Shown here piece after piece: positions 28,916 to 40,806 of a stretch of DNA of 64,000 bases (position 1 is its first letter; every line of letters begins with the position of its first letter). This DNA comes from Leptospira noguchii serovar Panama str. CZ214 (GTDB taxonomy: Bacteria > Spirochaetota > Leptospiria > Leptospirales > Leptospiraceae): NCBI RefSeq assembly GCF_000306255.2, contig NZ_AKWY02000021.1, positions 1-64,000 of the forward strand. Reading direction: 5' to 3'. Both the position numbers and the translations under genes were made by a program. Below the pieces are notes generated by a model. The model worked only from the letters and a program-made list of their open reading frames with translations, was not told where the DNA came from and made no database searches.

Positions 28916-29851
28916 ATGAATAGGATTTTGTCCATTTTCACTTTTATCTCGATTCTATTTTTAAGCGGTTGTAAAGAACCGGATCAAAAAATAGAATTAG
29001 AAAGTTTTGTCGTAAAAAACGTAATTCATCCCAATAACAATCCATATAATAAAGACAAAGTAGAATTGGGAAAACTGCTTTATTTCGATAAACGACTTTC
29101 ACTCAAAGAGGATACGAACTGCGCAATTTGTCATTCGGTGGAAATACGGGATTTGGAAAAAAATTCTCTACCTAAAAATAAAATTCATAATTCTCCGGCT
29201 TCTTCTTTTACAAACGTAGGCTTGTATAGGGACGTGTTTATGGATTCTCAGGCAAGTGATTTGGAAGATGTCGTAAAAGAAAGAATTCATACGGCGGTAA
29301 TGCTCAAAGACGAAAAAACGATCGTAGTCAGACTCAATCGTGTTCAAGCATACAGGGAACTTTTTGAAAAATCTTTTGGTTCTCCTGGAATAACTATGGA
29401 TCGAATCGTAAAAGCGATTTCAGCATTTGAAAGGACGATTCTATCTAAAAATTCTAAATTTGATCGTTATGTGATGGGAGAAGATTCCGCGCTTTCCCCG
29501 TCTCAAAAAAGAGGATTAGACGTATTTATGAACAAGGCGAAATGTTCTCAGTGTCATAACGGACCGAACTTTTCGGATTCCGAAAAACATACTACTGGTT
29601 TGAGTGGAGTCGTTCAAAAAGTGAGAACTCCAAGTCTTAGAGATGTTAGCAAGAAAAACAAATTCATGCATAACGGAGAATTTACAAATTTAGAAGACGT
29701 AGTAAATCATTTCGTAAATGAAAGAACAAATGATTCGCTTTTAAAAGAATCTATAATTACCGAAGAAGAAAAAAAAGATTTAGTTGAATTTTTAAAATCT
29801 TTGGAAGGCGAATTTCAACTATTAGAAATACCTAAAATACCAAAGGCATAA
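28916..29851 (+). CDS. Di-haem cytochrome c peroxidase (MauG/CcpA family), lipoprotein
   Basis: 311 residues from the ATG at 28916, placed by the AGGA at 28904-28907; an ATG at 28907 would add three. Signal sequence with lipobox LSGC, Cys19. Two covalent haem c sites: CAICH near residue 70 and CSQCH near 210. LGKLLYFDKRLS and FERTILSKNSKFDRY are family landmarks, and VRTPSLRDVSKKNKFMHNGEF matches the peroxidase C-terminal region. It reduces hydrogen peroxide to water in the periplasm with electrons from cytochrome c. Being lipid-anchored is a departure from soluble proteobacterial enzymes. Confidence 0.93.
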   Translation: MNRILSIFTFISILFLSGCKEPDQKIELESFVVKNVIHPNNNPYNKDKVELGKLLYFDKRLSLKEDTNCAICHSVEIRDLEKNSLPKNKIHNSPASSFTNVGLYRDVFMDSQASDLEDVVKERIHTAVMLKDEKTIVVRLNRVQAYRELFEKSFGSPGITMDRIVKAISAFERTILSKNSKFDRYVMGEDSALSPSQKRGLDVFMNKAKCSQCHNGPNFSDSEKHTTGLSGVVQKVRTPSLRDVSKKNKFMHNGEFTNLEDVVNHFVNERTNDSLLKESIITEEEKKDLVEFLKSLEGEFQLLEIPKIPKA

Positions 29852-29926
29852 ATAAAAAAAGCCTATTCCAAAATATCTTTCGAGCGATCATAGAAGTTAG
29901 ACGCTTGAGTCTCAGGGCGCGTATTT

Positions 29927-30153
29927 TAACGTGAGTTCAACGTAAGAAAATGAGAAAGGGTTTTCCAAAAATGTGAGTTTTATAATTTGTTTGTAAAATT
30001 GCGATTTGCGGTAGTTCCTACAAATTAAGTTACATTACAAATTTTTAAACATCTACTTTTTGTATATGAGTTCTCACATTTTAGAAATTGATCAGTAAAG
30101 TTCAGATTCCAGCTTTTTTCAGAAAAATGAATTCCTTACGTAAACTCACGTTA
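29927..30153. repeat. Dispersed repeat family alpha, copy 1, with IS982-type ends
   Basis: 227 bp, TAACGTGAGTTCAACGTAAG at the left, TTACGTAAACTCACGTTA at the right. Core sequence GCGATTTGCGGTAGTTCC, CATTACAAATTTTTAAACAT, and CAGAAAAATGAATTCCTTAC is shared with the copies at 33684 and 36042 and the split copy at 4601-5062. Confidence 0.8.
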
Positions 30154-30203
30154 TTTTAAGATAATCTTTTTAAAATCAATCTCTTTGATAAGAGAATAAA
30201 AAA

Positions 30204-30229
30204 GGCTCTCATTAGAGAGCCTTTTTTTT
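30204..30229. terminator. Bidirectional-looking terminator after ompL1
   Basis: GGCTCTC-ATTA-GAGAGCC is a perfect 7-bp stem with A-run before and T-run after, so it can end transcripts from ompL1 on the minus strand and any from the left. Confidence 0.9.
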
Positions 30230-30257
30230 ACAAACGAAATGTTATAGATAAAAAATC

Positions 30258-31220
30258 TTAGAGTTCGTGTTTATAACCGAATCTGTAGATTTGTCCACCG
30301 ACAACGATCGGATATGCAGGAAAAGGAGAAAGGTTTGCAGCTCCACCTAACGATTGAGTTTTACCAACTGAATAAGCAGCAGACATGATCGTTTCTAATT
30401 CAATGAAAATGTGTCCTTTATCGGTTACTCTAGCTTGAGTTCCAATTAAAAAGTTAGGGGCAATTCCAGAAGTTCTAAAACGAACGTGCTCACGAGTAGT
30501 GACCGGATCGGTTCCGTCTGCAATCAGGTTCGCAACACTTCCCGCTCCAGCTGCGGCTAAAATATCATGACCTCCTTTGAGGTTGTTGGATCCGTTTAAA
30601 CTCCATCCACCGTTGAAGTAATTCAAACCGGCTCCCATATACACTGCAGCATCTTCAGTAACATTTAATTTAATACCAACGGTTGCAGGAATGACGATAG
30701 AACTAAATCCCCAAGTCATATCTACAATGCTATAACCAGCAATATCTGCCTTTGTAATACCACCGGAAATTTTTTGAGTATATTCCGCAGCAACTCTCCA
30801 GAAAAAATACTTACCAAAATCGGACTCGTAACCTACCATTAGGTTTCCTCCGACCATGGCTCCTTTTGTACTTCTTGCATTGATAAATCCGCCAGTAGTT
30901 CTATCGAGAGTGATCAGTTTATTTTCAGCAGGGATAGCCTTTCTAGGTGCAATTCCTACATAATTTCCTTCACCCGTAGGCTTTCCTGGATTTTGAACAC
31001 AAGTAGGATCATTAGGGCCTACCGCACAAGTGTCTGTTGATCGGACCGGACCATAATAACTTGCAGCGTCCAAACCGTCTTTAGTGATGGTTCCTCCTAA
31101 TTGACCCAGGTCTAACTGTAACCCGAATCCTACGATTGCATATGTTTTTGCACTTAGGCTTGCAGCCGAAGAAAATACTACGGCTAGAATAAGCAACGCC
31201 TTACTTATGTTACGGACCAT
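30258..31220 (-). CDS. ompL1: Outer-membrane porin OmpL1
   Basis: 320 residues from the ATG at 31220, which has AAGGAG six bases upstream; the longer frame to 31238 simply reads through that ribosome-binding site. Signal peptide of 24 residues ends SLSA/KTYAIVGFG. I recognise the protein as OmpL1 from long conserved stretches, for example DLGQLGGTITKDGLDAASYY, NLMVGYESDFGKYFFWRVA and the C-terminus GGQIYRFGYKHEL. OmpL1 is a transmembrane beta-barrel porin of pathogenic leptospires, exposed at the surface and reported to bind host matrix proteins. It ends in a strong terminator at 30204 and appears monocistronic. Confidence 0.98.
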   Translation of the reverse strand: MVRNISKALLILAVVFSSAASLSAKTYAIVGFGLQLDLGQLGGTITKDGLDAASYYGPVRSTDTCAVGPNDPTCVQNPGKPTGEGNYVGIAPRKAIPAENKLITLDRTTGGFINARSTKGAMVGGNLMVGYESDFGKYFFWRVAAEYTQKISGGITKADIAGYSIVDMTWGFSSIVIPATVGIKLNVTEDAAVYMGAGLNYFNGGWSLNGSNNLKGGHDILAAAGAGSVANLIADGTDPVTTREHVRFRTSGIAPNFLIGTQARVTDKGHIFIELETIMSAAYSVGKTQSLGGAANLSPFPAYPIVVGGQIYRFGYKHEL

Positions 31221-31307
31221 TGATAACTCCTTACTCATGATTCAATTGGAATTTGATGTGTTTCCGGCAAGATTTGTATTTGGTTCCTGAATTCCGGACA
31301 CAGTGGG

Positions 31308-31348
<41 letters not shown>

Positions 31349-31702
31349 AAAAAGGTTGAAAAGTTCCCAAAATTCTACAAAGGAAAATAAAAATGAATTT
31401 CTTTTTTATATCAGTTGTTATATTTTTTGAAAAAATTCTGAACACCTGTTATAAAGAAAATTTATATTCAATTTCTTGAGTGGTTGAGTAAAAATCTTAT
31501 TTTTAGATTTTAACTTTGGTCGGAGCACTGTAAAAAAATAAAAGTTCTTACATTTTATTTAAGTTTTACTAACAAATTACTCAATAAACATTCAATATAA
31601 AATGCAAATATGGATGGAAAGGTTTCTTACAAAATCCAAAGGTAAGAATTTTAAAATCCAATACCTTCCTAAAATTAAAATTTTGAGACTTTGAAAACTC
31701 AT

Positions 31703-31794
31703 TAGAGTTGAAAGTGGAGATTAACAAAACTGCTTCAATTGACTGTTTCCATAAAACAGAAGCTGATGGGGAAATTCATTTTTCAATGACTCTA
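31703..31794. repeat. Dispersed repeat family gamma, in the ompL1 upstream region
   Basis: TTAGAGTTGAAAGTGGAGAT at the left, internal CAATTGACTGTTTCCATAAA, right end TTTTTCAATGACTCTA. It lies about 480 bp upstream of ompL1. The rest of 31239-32080 has no supported gene. Confidence 0.65.
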
Positions 31795-32080
31795 TTTTTA
31801 TAGAGGTTTTTCGAAATATAGAATCAGTTACTAATTTAGAGGAAAATTCTATCCGTTGATTTTTAAGAGAAAATCTTTTAAGATAAGAATTGAGTTAGAA
31901 CGAACTTTTCAGTGTAAAATACAACTAAAATTGAATGTGATCTTCTGATTTAATAACAGATTGGATTTTGAGTCTGTCTCAAAACCTAAAAACGAAGAAC
32001 ATTCAATTCTAATAACCAATTGAATAGAATCCCTTTTCGAAAATTTGTTTTATGCGGTAGGAAAAAATTTAAAAGACGAC

Positions 32081-32114
32081 AAAAACATCCGGGCAAAAAG
32101 AAAAAGCCCGGATG
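32081..32114 (-). terminator. Rho-independent terminator of the thiolase gene
   Basis: On the minus strand CATCCGGGC and GCCCGGATG make a perfect 9-bp stem (32086-32114) with an 11-base loop, followed by TTTTTG. It starts 14 bp beyond the thiolase stop. Confidence 0.9.
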
Positions 32115-32127
32115 AAGTAGAAAGTTT

Positions 32128-33339
<1,212 letters not shown>

Positions 33340-33553
33340 TGTTCTACCTCGCTGCTTATTTCGTTTTTTGACGATTTCATGAACAGCTGTTTAGTAAATT
33401 TAAGTATTTCGGTTTCCATTTTGAAGAGGCGGGGACGTTTGCAATTCTTTTTGTTGGAACTTTGTGAAAGATCTGGTTCAAAGTATGTTTGGATCTAGAA
33501 TAACATAAATTTTGGAACAAATCTAAGTATTTAAAGTGAGTTCGGCCTAAATA

Positions 33554-33656
33554 TTAGAGTTGTTGAAAAATTCGATAGTTCAAATCAACAAAACTGCTTT
33601 AATCTATATTTCCATGAAACAGAAATTGATGGAGATTCATTTTTTAACAAATTCTA
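33554..33656. repeat. Dispersed repeat family gamma
   Basis: TTAGAGTTGTTGAAAAATTC at the left, internal TTTCCATGAAACAGAAATTG, right end TTTTTTAACAAATTCTA. Confidence 0.7.
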
Positions 33657-33683
33657 TTGAAGATTATCATTTGATTTCAAATT

Positions 33684-33889
33684 TAACGTGAGTTTGGCGT
33701 AAGAAAATGAGAAAGAATTTTCTAAAAGTATAAGTTAGGCGTTGATCTGTAAATTCAGAGCCTTACATTTTTAGAGGGGCTGCAAAATTTCAGAAAATTG
33801 TGAGAGTTCCTACATTTTAGGAATTGATCTCTGTAAAGTTTAGATTCCGAATTTTTTCAGAAAAATGAATTATGGCCGAACTTACGTTA
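33684..33889. repeat. Dispersed repeat family alpha, copy 2
   Basis: 206 bp, TAACGTGAGTTTGGCGTAAG to ATGGCCGAACTTACGTTA, IS982-type ends with near-perfect outer bases. Confidence 0.75.
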
Positions 33890-33984
33890 ATCAGGTCCTC
33901 AACATTTTGTGTTTAAATAGAACTTTATAATAAAAATTATTTTTTATATGCTGCTCGGACATATAAAAAAAACAGATTAAAGAT

Positions 33985-34076
33985 TACTCATACTATATAA
34001 TAAAGTGCCTAATATTTTACATAGAATCAGCGTTTTGTAATAGAATTAACGGTACTCAATTTTATAGAGATCAGTA
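33985..34076. repeat. Dispersed repeat family epsilon
   Basis: About 92 bp, TACTCATACTATATAATAAA to CAATTTTATAGAGATCAGTA. The inverse copy at 37362-37454 matches along its whole length. Confidence 0.7.
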
Positions 34077-34312
34077 ACAATCAATTTTGCAAAAGATGTG
34101 AAAGCGCTGGCATCTAACCCAGATTTGTTGATTTTTTGAAGGAAGCATAAGTATTATTTTTTATGCGTTCGAGTAGTAAAGTAAGTGGGAATTTTTTAAG
34201 AGAATTCTTTTTAACATTTAAAGATAATCATCTTTAAATGTTAAATTTATTTCATAAAGGTTTTTGTTCAAAGTTATACAGTTTAGAACACTACGAATTT
34301 TTTTTGAAAAAA

Positions 34313-35491
34313 TTATCCTAATTGATTTTGGAATTCCAAGGCCATAGAAGGAGTCATTTGATGATGAAGTACATAATTTCTAAATTCTTTTGGAGGTTTG
34401 CCGGTAAATTTTAGACAAGCTCTTCTAAAAGAAGAAGGAGAATTGAAACCACTCGCTAAAGCTACTTCTAAAAGATTAATATCCGGTCTTTGTTCAATCA
34501 TACGTTTTGCTTCTTCTAATCTATGAAAACTTAAAAAATCTGTAAAGCTGAGATCTTTATAATTGTTCAAATAATAAGAAGCTTGATGAAGTGAAAGCCC
34601 GATATAAGCTGAAAAATCGGACAAACGAATTTCTTCGTCCAAATATTCTCTATCTTCCACAAATTTTTGAATTTTCTCTTCGATACGAGAAATGTCCAAA
34701 CGTTCGACTAAATTTTTAGGACTGGTTTGTAGAGTTTGTGTTTTACTATCTTCCGATTTAATTTCTATCAGCTCGCTGGAAAAACTCACCTTCCAAAATT
34801 CAGGATGATTGTATTCCAGTATGAAAAAATAAATAATGAAAAATCCTGTAAAAGAAAGTGCAAGAATCATCAAGTTCTGAACACCTAACCACATTCCAAT
34901 TGAATGTACTATAAGCGCTGTACAAAGTGTAAAGTTTTGAATCGGGTAATTGAGATAGATTTTTTTCATCTTATTCTTAATTACATATTGAAGATTAAAA
35001 ATCCCAGCGGAAAATTGTAAGGTAAAAAGAACCAATTTTCCAAAGTAAACGATTGAGATTAAGTCTTCTATCATTAAAGAAATGAGAAAGATTACTGGAA
35101 AAGAAAGAAAACTATATAGGCTTAGACGTAGAGGATTTTGTAAGGCACCAAAAAGATACATGACGTAGAAAGTGGAAGATAAAGAAGCACAAACCGCAAA
35201 TCCATAGTAGTAGGAGAAAAAGATGCGCTTTTCGAGATTTAAGATTCCATTTGGATCCGAAGTCATAAATGTAAAAGCTTTGCCGTGTCCGATAATTAAA
35301 AAGCAAGCGCTCATTAAAAAAATTCCTCGAACAAGGTTTAAACGACTTTTAGTTGCTTTGTAAAAACCAGAAAGACCGGTTAGAAAACTGATTACTATGC
35401 TTGCAGAGTAAAGATATTCTAAATACCGATTTAATGCTTCCTTTAGAAAAATTAAATAATCAAGAAAATTCAGATCCGGAAAAAAATCCAT
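34313..35491 (-). CDS. Membrane-spanning AraC-family transcriptional regulator
   Basis: 392 residues. About seven hydrophobic segments fill residues 30-235, then a linker leads to a C-terminal AraC double helix-turn-helix domain (about 290-390), with DFLSFHRLEEAKRMIEQRPD, LLEVALASGFNSPSSFRRAC and FTGKPPKEFRNYV. This architecture suggests that a signal sensed in the membrane is passed directly to DNA binding. Leptospira carries several such regulators. AGAGGTGAG lies before the ATG. Target genes cannot be named; the nearest are the thiolase and ompL1. Confidence 0.88.
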   Translation of the reverse strand: MDFFPDLNFLDYLIFLKEALNRYLEYLYSASIVISFLTGLSGFYKATKSRLNLVRGIFLMSACFLIIGHGKAFTFMTSDPNGILNLEKRIFFSYYYGFAVCASLSSTFYVMYLFGALQNPLRLSLYSFLSFPVIFLISLMIEDLISIVYFGKLVLFTLQFSAGIFNLQYVIKNKMKKIYLNYPIQNFTLCTALIVHSIGMWLGVQNLMILALSFTGFFIIYFFILEYNHPEFWKVSFSSELIEIKSEDSKTQTLQTSPKNLVERLDISRIEEKIQKFVEDREYLDEEIRLSDFSAYIGLSLHQASYYLNNYKDLSFTDFLSFHRLEEAKRMIEQRPDINLLEVALASGFNSPSSFRRACLKFTGKPPKEFRNYVLHHQMTPSMALEFQNQLG

Positions 35492-36041
35492 TCTACTCTC
35501 ACCTCTAATGATTCTTTTGACCTAAGATAATTTGGAGATTTAAAAAACCATTTGTTAAGTCAAGACGATCAAAATAAATATTTTATTTCCTAAAAATATA
35601 AGACGAATTCTCATATCTCAAACCAAATCGAAGGATTTTTCTCTTAAGATTGGAGGAAATCAGTTTTAAATAGAAGTTACTATCTACTTAACTAAAAGTC
35701 TTTTCAGGATATAAAATGAAATAAAGGAGGATCCTGATGCCGTGAAATCATGAATAGTTTATAAAATGAGAATGGACTGATGGTGTAATTTTTGTGTCAA
35801 ATTTTGTTAAACGAAATTAAATTGCATTAGAAAAGTATTAATTATTTTTAATTTATAATTATTCTGAAACGTTATAAAGACGGTCTGAATTAAGAGAAAT
35901 TAAAAATTTATTTGGGACTATTCAGATAAATTTTGAAGATTAGATTCGAATGGATTTTACTTTGAATTCATATATATAAATTAAGGAATTTTGATTGGAA
36001 AGATTTTCGGATTGGCTCCTTTAATTTTTTGGAAAGATATT
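35492..36041. other. AT-rich gap upstream of the AraC-type gene
   Basis: 550 bp with no supported gene or recognised repeat. It probably includes the promoter of the regulator gene; no element stands out. Confidence 0.5.
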
Positions 36042-36250
36042 TAACGTAAATTCGTGGAGAAAATGAGAAAGGATTTTCTAAAAATGTGAGTTTTTACAAT
36101 TTTAGAATTTGTTCATAAAATCGCGATTTGCAGTAGTTCCCTCAAATTAAGTCACATTACAAATTTTTAAACATTTATTTTTTGTATGAGTTCCCACATT
36201 TTAGGAATCTTTTTCAGAAAAATAAATTCCTTATGCTGAACTCACGTGAT
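36042..36250. repeat. Dispersed repeat family alpha, copy 3
   Basis: TAACGTAAATTCGTGGAGAA at the left, TTATGCTGAACTCACGTG at the right, with the family core GCGATTTGCAGTAGTTCCCT. DNA from 36251 to 36867 holds only GTGGGAACTACTG-type motifs and an epsilon-like trace near 36780. Confidence 0.75.
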
Positions 36251-36867
36251 TTAGAGTGTAAATGTTTATGAAAAAGTTTTTATTCCAAAGTTCTTGTTAT
36301 TTTACGTTTTAGTTACAATCATTTTTTTTCTGTCTTATGGGACCGAAATGTTTTTTAAAAGTAGAAACAAAGAACTCATTTGATAACTTGAAAATGAGTG
36401 CGATGTTCTAAATTGGATCAATGGAAATTTGACAAAATCAATATTCAGGAACCTTTATGAATTCTAAAGGCAAAGGTATTACTGAATATTGAATTTTTGT
36501 ATCTTTTAATCGAATTCAAAGTTCATTTTATATTTTATAGAATTCCCTTTGAAAATGTGGGAACTACTGCGTTTATCAAAAAGTTTTTTTACAAAACGAT
36601 TCCAAAAGGTATTTTATTCTAAACTGTAATTTGTTCCGACAAATCCCCTCATTCAAAAATTTAATTGCAATTGTAATGAAAGTCTATCTAGGGATGTATT
36701 ATTTTTTTGAGGGAGGTTATACTTTAACTTTTGAGACATTTTTATGTGACTTCGTATATATTCCAAAGACAAATTTGTACTGATCCCTATAATTAGTTAC
36801 CGTAAATTTCTATTACAAAGCCTGTTTTACTCGTCTCGAGTATCTAATGTTTATCCCAAAGTGCAGT

Positions 36868-37110
36868 TTTACGTAAATTTGATAGAATCCGATGCGAAAG
36901 CGATTGAAGCGTAGAGAAACCAACAGAACGCTCTCTCAAACTCAGCGTCTCACTCTCCATGGATCTTTCGACAGATCGCGTTCTATAATTAAATTGAAAC
37001 TAAAGACTGAATATTATATTATGTTTCTTTTATGCAATTTATTGACTGGAGCTGAAAGCGCGGTCCGGCGACGCCGGATTCGACCTGGTTTTTTTTACGT
37101 AGAATTTACA
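36868..37110. repeat. Dispersed repeat family beta, copy C
   Basis: GATGCGAAAGCGATTGAAGC, CGCTCTCTCAAACTCAGCGT, and the arm GCGGTCCGGCGACGCCGGA. It runs directly into a gamma repeat at its right end. An open frame of 109 codons here is repeat-derived. Confidence 0.7.
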
Positions 37111-37208
37111 TTAGAGTTGTTGAAAGTGGGTGTTAACAAAACTGCTTCAATTGTTGGTTGTTTCATGAAACAGAGATGGATGGAGAATTCATTTTTTAGC
37201 AATTCTAT
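37111..37208. repeat. Dispersed repeat family gamma abutting a beta repeat
   Basis: TTAGAGTTGTTGAAAGTGGG at the left, internal GTTTCATGAAACAGAGATGG, right end TTTTTTAGCAATTCTA. Confidence 0.65.
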
Positions 37209-37361
37209 ATTGAAATGTTAAACTATTGGGTTCTTTATTCTATAATTCTGAGTAGTGTATGTTATGAAACTGAGTGCCGTTGATTTCAGAACACTGTTTT
37301 TAGTACAAAATATTGAGAATTTATTATATAGTCCCGAATGGTAAAATTAAAAGTTTATACA

Positions 37362-37454
37362 TTACTGATCTCTATAAAATTGAGTACCGTTAATTTTATC
37401 ATAAAACACTGGTTTCATGCAAAATATTAGGTACTTTATTATATAATTATGAGC
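37362..37454. repeat. Dispersed repeat family epsilon (inverted)
   Basis: Inverse of 33985-34076: TTACTGATCTCTATAAAATT to GTACTTTATTATATAATTAT. A further partial copy lies at about 37262-37335 and a tail at 37503-37533. Confidence 0.7.
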
Positions 37455-37663
37455 AATAGAGTAATATGAATCTTAAGTCTGATTTTCATTTAGAGGTAGA
37501 ATTTTAGGTAATCTATTATATAATTCTAAGTAGTTATCAAAATCGATGAAAAATTATCTAGGATTTGTGCGCTTTGGTTTTTGAGACCAAAACGAATGTA
37601 AAGGCCTAGGAACGGAGAAGAAACGCTTGTCAAGATAAGTCTTAATTTCAGAGTTAAGAATGT

Positions 37664-38743
37664 ATGGCAAATCAGAGTGATTTCCCGGAAAAGATTGAAG
37701 CAAAAAAACGTCCGCTTCATAATATCTATGGAAAAGAGATTCTTCGTAAACGTCTTGAAGAAGAAAATTTTTCCAGAACGACTCTTTCTTTTTATCGTTA
37801 TGTGATTTTAGAAAACGTTCAACAACTTAGAGACCAACTTTACGCCGAATGGGAAATACTCGGAGTTCTGGGAAGAATTTATATCGCAAGAGAAGGAATT
37901 AATGCGCAACTATCCATTCCTTCTCACAATCTGGATTTTTTTAGAAAAAATTTAGATTCTAGAAATCAATTTAAAGATATGCCGCTTAAAATTGCGGTGG
38001 AAGACGATTCCAAATCTTTTTTTAAGCTCGATTTAAAGATTAAAAAGAAAATTGTAGCCGACGGGTTGGATGACAATGCCTTTGATGTGACTAACGTTGG
38101 AAAACATCTTTCTGCTGAGGAATTTAATCTTCAGATGGAAGATAAAAATTCTATCGTTGTAGACGTAAGAAATCATTACGAAAGTGAAATTGGTCATTTT
38201 GAAAATGCAATTCTTCCCCAGTCGGACACGTTTCGTGAGGAACTTAGAATTTTGTTGGAGTTATTAAACGGAAAAGAAAATCATAAAATTCTAATGTATT
38301 GCACCGGGGGAATTCGTTGTGAAAAAGCAAGCGCCTGGCTTAGACATCACGGATACAAGGACGTCAATCAACTTCATGGAGGGATTATTTCTTATGCTCA
38401 TGAAGTTTCTCAAAAAGGTCTTAAATCTAAATTTAAAGGTAAGAACTTTGTATTTGACGGTAGACTTCAAGAGACCATCGGAAACGAAGTTATTTCTTCT
38501 TGTCATCAATGTGGCACAAAGTGTGATCGTCACGTAAACTGTGAAAATCCCGGTTGCCATGTTCTTTTTATTCAGTGTCCATCTTGTTCCGAAAAGTTCG
38601 AAGGATGTTGTACGTTAGAGTGTAAAACTATCTTACATCTACCCAAAGAAAAACAAAAAGAAATTAGAAAAGGGAAGTTGAACGAAAATCGTTTTTTTTC
38701 GAAATCTAAAGTCCGTCCTAAAATTTCAGAACTCTATCTTTAA
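37664..38743 (+). CDS. trhO: tRNA uridine(34) hydroxylase, rhodanese-domain type
   Basis: 359 residues, close to E. coli TrhO (YceA, 350). TrhO makes 5-hydroxyuridine at tRNA position 34 with O2. The N-terminal acylphosphatase-like part carries [16 protein letters not shown]. The rhodanese domain holds the active Cys in [20 protein letters not shown], and HGGIISYA follows. A Cys-rich tail ([27 protein letters not shown]) may bind zinc, as in relatives. No strong ribosome-binding site is seen before the ATG. Its last bases overlap the convergent symporter gene by four. Confidence 0.92.
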   Translation: MANQSDFPEKIEAKKRPLHNIYGKEILRKRLEEENFSRTTLSFYRYVILENVQQLRDQLYAEWEILGVLGRIYIAREGINAQLSIPSHNLDFFRKNLDSRNQFKDMPLKIAVEDDSKSFFKLDLKIKKKIVADGLDDNAFDVTNVGKHLSAEEFNLQMEDKNSIVVDVRNHYESEIGHFENAILPQSDTFREELRILLELLNGKENHKILMYCTGGIRCEKASAWLRHHGYKDVNQLHGGIISYAHEVSQKGLKSKFKGKNFVFDGRLQETIGNEVISSCHQCGTKCDRHVNCENPGCHVLFIQCPSCSEKFEGCCTLECKTILHLPKEKQKEIRKGKLNENRFFSKSKVRPKISELYL

Positions 38744-39648
38744 GTTTTTATAATAGAAGTTTTTTTAGACCAAAACCAAGCCAGAGTTACTCCTGCGATT
38801 GCGTGCCAAATTCCCCAGGTTGCGGCTATGATCGCCATACTTCCCTGACCTTCAAAAAACGCGAAGATCAAAACAAGACCTAGTCCTGAATTTTGAATTC
38901 CAGTTTCTATAGAAATACAACGGGAATCCCTTTCGTCCAAACGCATCAACTTTGAGAAATAATATCCCAATAAAAATCCAACCGAGTTCATTAGAAAAAC
39001 ATAAAGGAATACTTTATGAATTACGTTCAAAAATATTTGAAAGTTTGCAAAAAGTGCAATTAATAAAAATGCAGCAAAGATAATAGCTGAAAATATTCTG
39101 ATCGGTTTTACGATTTTTGCGGTTGTTTTTGGTAGAAATTTTTTTGTCAAAAGACCCAGTAAGATCGGGATTACTAAAATCATTAAGATTGCTTTGAATA
39201 CGTCCCAGGGGTCTAGGGATATTGTTTTTAACGTCGTTTGTACGGGAGGATATAAATTTCCCCAAAAGAAAAAATTAAACGGAGTTATAAAGATAGCAAG
39301 CGCAGATGAAAACGCGGTAAGCGAAATGGAAAGGGCGGTATTACCTTTTGCAAGAAGGGTGATAAAGTTTGAAATATTACCTCCTGGACAGGCCGCTACT
39401 AAAAGCATTCCGAGTGCGATTCCGGGAGAAGGTTTTAAAATCCAAAGGAGTAAATAAGTGGCAAACGGAAACAGTACAAATTGAGATAGTATTCCGGTGA
39501 TGGAAGATCTGGGTTTATCAACTAACAGTTTAAAGTCTTCAAATCTAAGTTCTAAAGCAATTCCATACATAATCAACCCTAAAAGTAGATTCAAAAAAGC
39601 TAAATTACTTTCATTAAAATGAATCCGAACGAAATCTAGTTCCTGCAT
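38740..39648 (-). CDS. Bile acid:sodium symporter family transporter
   Basis: 302 residues, strongly hydrophobic, with eight to ten membrane helices. [22 protein letters not shown] is the crossed-helix sodium-site motif of this family, and [21 protein letters not shown] is the second half-site. Substrates in bacteria include bile acids, pantoate and other organic anions; none can be assigned. It starts 3 bp after the stop of the TauD-like gene, so the two are almost certainly one transcript. Confidence 0.9.
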   Translation of the reverse strand: MQELDFVRIHFNESNLAFLNLLLGLIMYGIALELRFEDFKLLVDKPRSSITGILSQFVLFPFATYLLLWILKPSPGIALGMLLVAACPGGNISNFITLLAKGNTALSISLTAFSSALAIFITPFNFFFWGNLYPPVQTTLKTISLDPWDVFKAILMILVIPILLGLLTKKFLPKTTAKIVKPIRIFSAIIFAAFLLIALFANFQIFLNVIHKVFLYVFLMNSVGFLLGYYFSKLMRLDERDSRCISIETGIQNSGLGLVLIFAFFEGQGSMAIIAATWGIWHAIAGVTLAWFWSKKTSIIKT

Positions 39649-39651
39649 TTT

Positions 39652-40806
39652 TTAATCCGCCCAGGCTACAAAAATTTTCCTGGGTCCGGTAAATGGATGC
39701 CTTCCGTGGGAAATTGAATAGTTGTCTATTACCAAGATGTCTCCGTTCTGCCAGGAAAATAGAGAGATATTGTTCCAAAACGCATTTTGAATCTGTTTTA
39801 GTTCAGCACTTGAAATTTCTTGCCCCTTTCCGTAAGTGCAATGTGTATCTAAGTATTCTTTTGGAGTGGTTATTTTTTTGATAAACGTAAGGATTTCGAG
39901 AGTAATTGCTACTAAAAATCCTCGGATCGTTTTTTGACGTGCAAATATTTTCCAGTATTCCTTACGAGCAGCGTCTATATGAAACACTTGAGAATGATTG
40001 TGCCATGCCAATGTGTTGAATTCAGGATGTTTACGAATTGCTAATGTAGTATTTACAAGTCTTAGGTCGTCTTCGCCAAACCATTCTACTTTAAAGTTTT
40101 GCTTTTTAGAAATTTTTTCGACTTCGTTTTTATCTTTTGTTTGGAACATTTCGTCCCAACGTTTAGTTTTCCAAAATTGGAAACGGGATTGGCTGGAGGG
40201 TCCATCGTAAACTCTGGAATATCGTATTTTTTCTTTTTCAAATTTTTCTCGTATATGAGTTGGAATTTCTTTTAGTACTTTTCTAAGATCGGTGATAGGT
40301 GTTTCTCCAAACTTTCCAGGAGCTTTTCCACAGTAGAAAAAAAGTTTTTTAGGTGGAGAATCTAAAAAGCTCATCTCTGCGTGTTGCATAATAGGATAGG
40401 CAGGTGGGAGTTCCGTTGCAGTGAATGTATACTTTGTTACCTGATTGCGGGGAGACGTTCCAAGATAATTATTTTTTAGATTGGAATCTACGTTTAGAAT
40501 TACTTCTTCAAAGTCTTGGGGAGAGGTCACTTCAAATCCTCTAAAAAGGATAGCCCCATATTGTTTGAGATCATCAGTTAACGCGCGTTTGTTGGTCTTA
40601 ATCCACTGGATTAGAGTTTGTTTGCTTTTTTGTGTTGTAGAGTTTGGTTGATAAATTACAGGAAGTGGATTTTCTGGATCGAAAAAACTTTTTGATAATT
40701 CAATTAAAGAAGACGCGGTTTTTGGTTTTGTTTGTTTTTTGGAAATGTTTTTGGTTGAGGTTTTTTCTTTTTTTATTTTGGGTTTAGAAAAAGTTTTGGC
40801 TGCCAT
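39652..40806 (-). CDS. TauD/TfdA-family Fe(II)/2-oxoglutarate dioxygenase
   Basis: 384 residues. A Lys-rich low-complexity N-terminus (about 1-35) precedes a double-stranded beta-helix dioxygenase domain: [17 protein letters not shown], the first iron ligands in [15 protein letters not shown] (H-x-E), and the distal His and oxoglutarate Arg in [17 protein letters not shown]. The clavaminate-synthase-like branch fits best. It hydroxylates an unknown small molecule; coupling with the downstream symporter suggests import and oxidation of the same compound (inference). GGAGGCAAAAAATCT lies before the ATG. Confidence 0.88.
   Translation of the reverse strand: MAAKTFSKPKIKKEKTSTKNISKKQTKPKTASSLIELSKSFFDPENPLPVIYQPNSTTQKSKQTLIQWIKTNKRALTDDLKQYGAILFRGFEVTSPQDFEEVILNVDSNLKNNYLGTSPRNQVTKYTFTATELPPAYPIMQHAEMSFLDSPPKKLFFYCGKAPGKFGETPITDLRKVLKEIPTHIREKFEKEKIRYSRVYDGPSSQSRFQFWKTKRWDEMFQTKDKNEVEKISKKQNFKVEWFGEDDLRLVNTTLAIRKHPEFNTLAWHNHSQVFHIDAARKEYWKIFARQKTIRGFLVAITLEILTFIKKITTPKEYLDTHCTYGKGQEISSAELKQIQNAFWNNISLFSWQNGDILVIDNYSISHGRHPFTGPRKIFVAWAD

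Noticed and set aside
36892..37221. 109-codon frame
   Set aside because: It lies wholly over a beta and a gamma repeat. Other copies of these repeats do not keep the frame.
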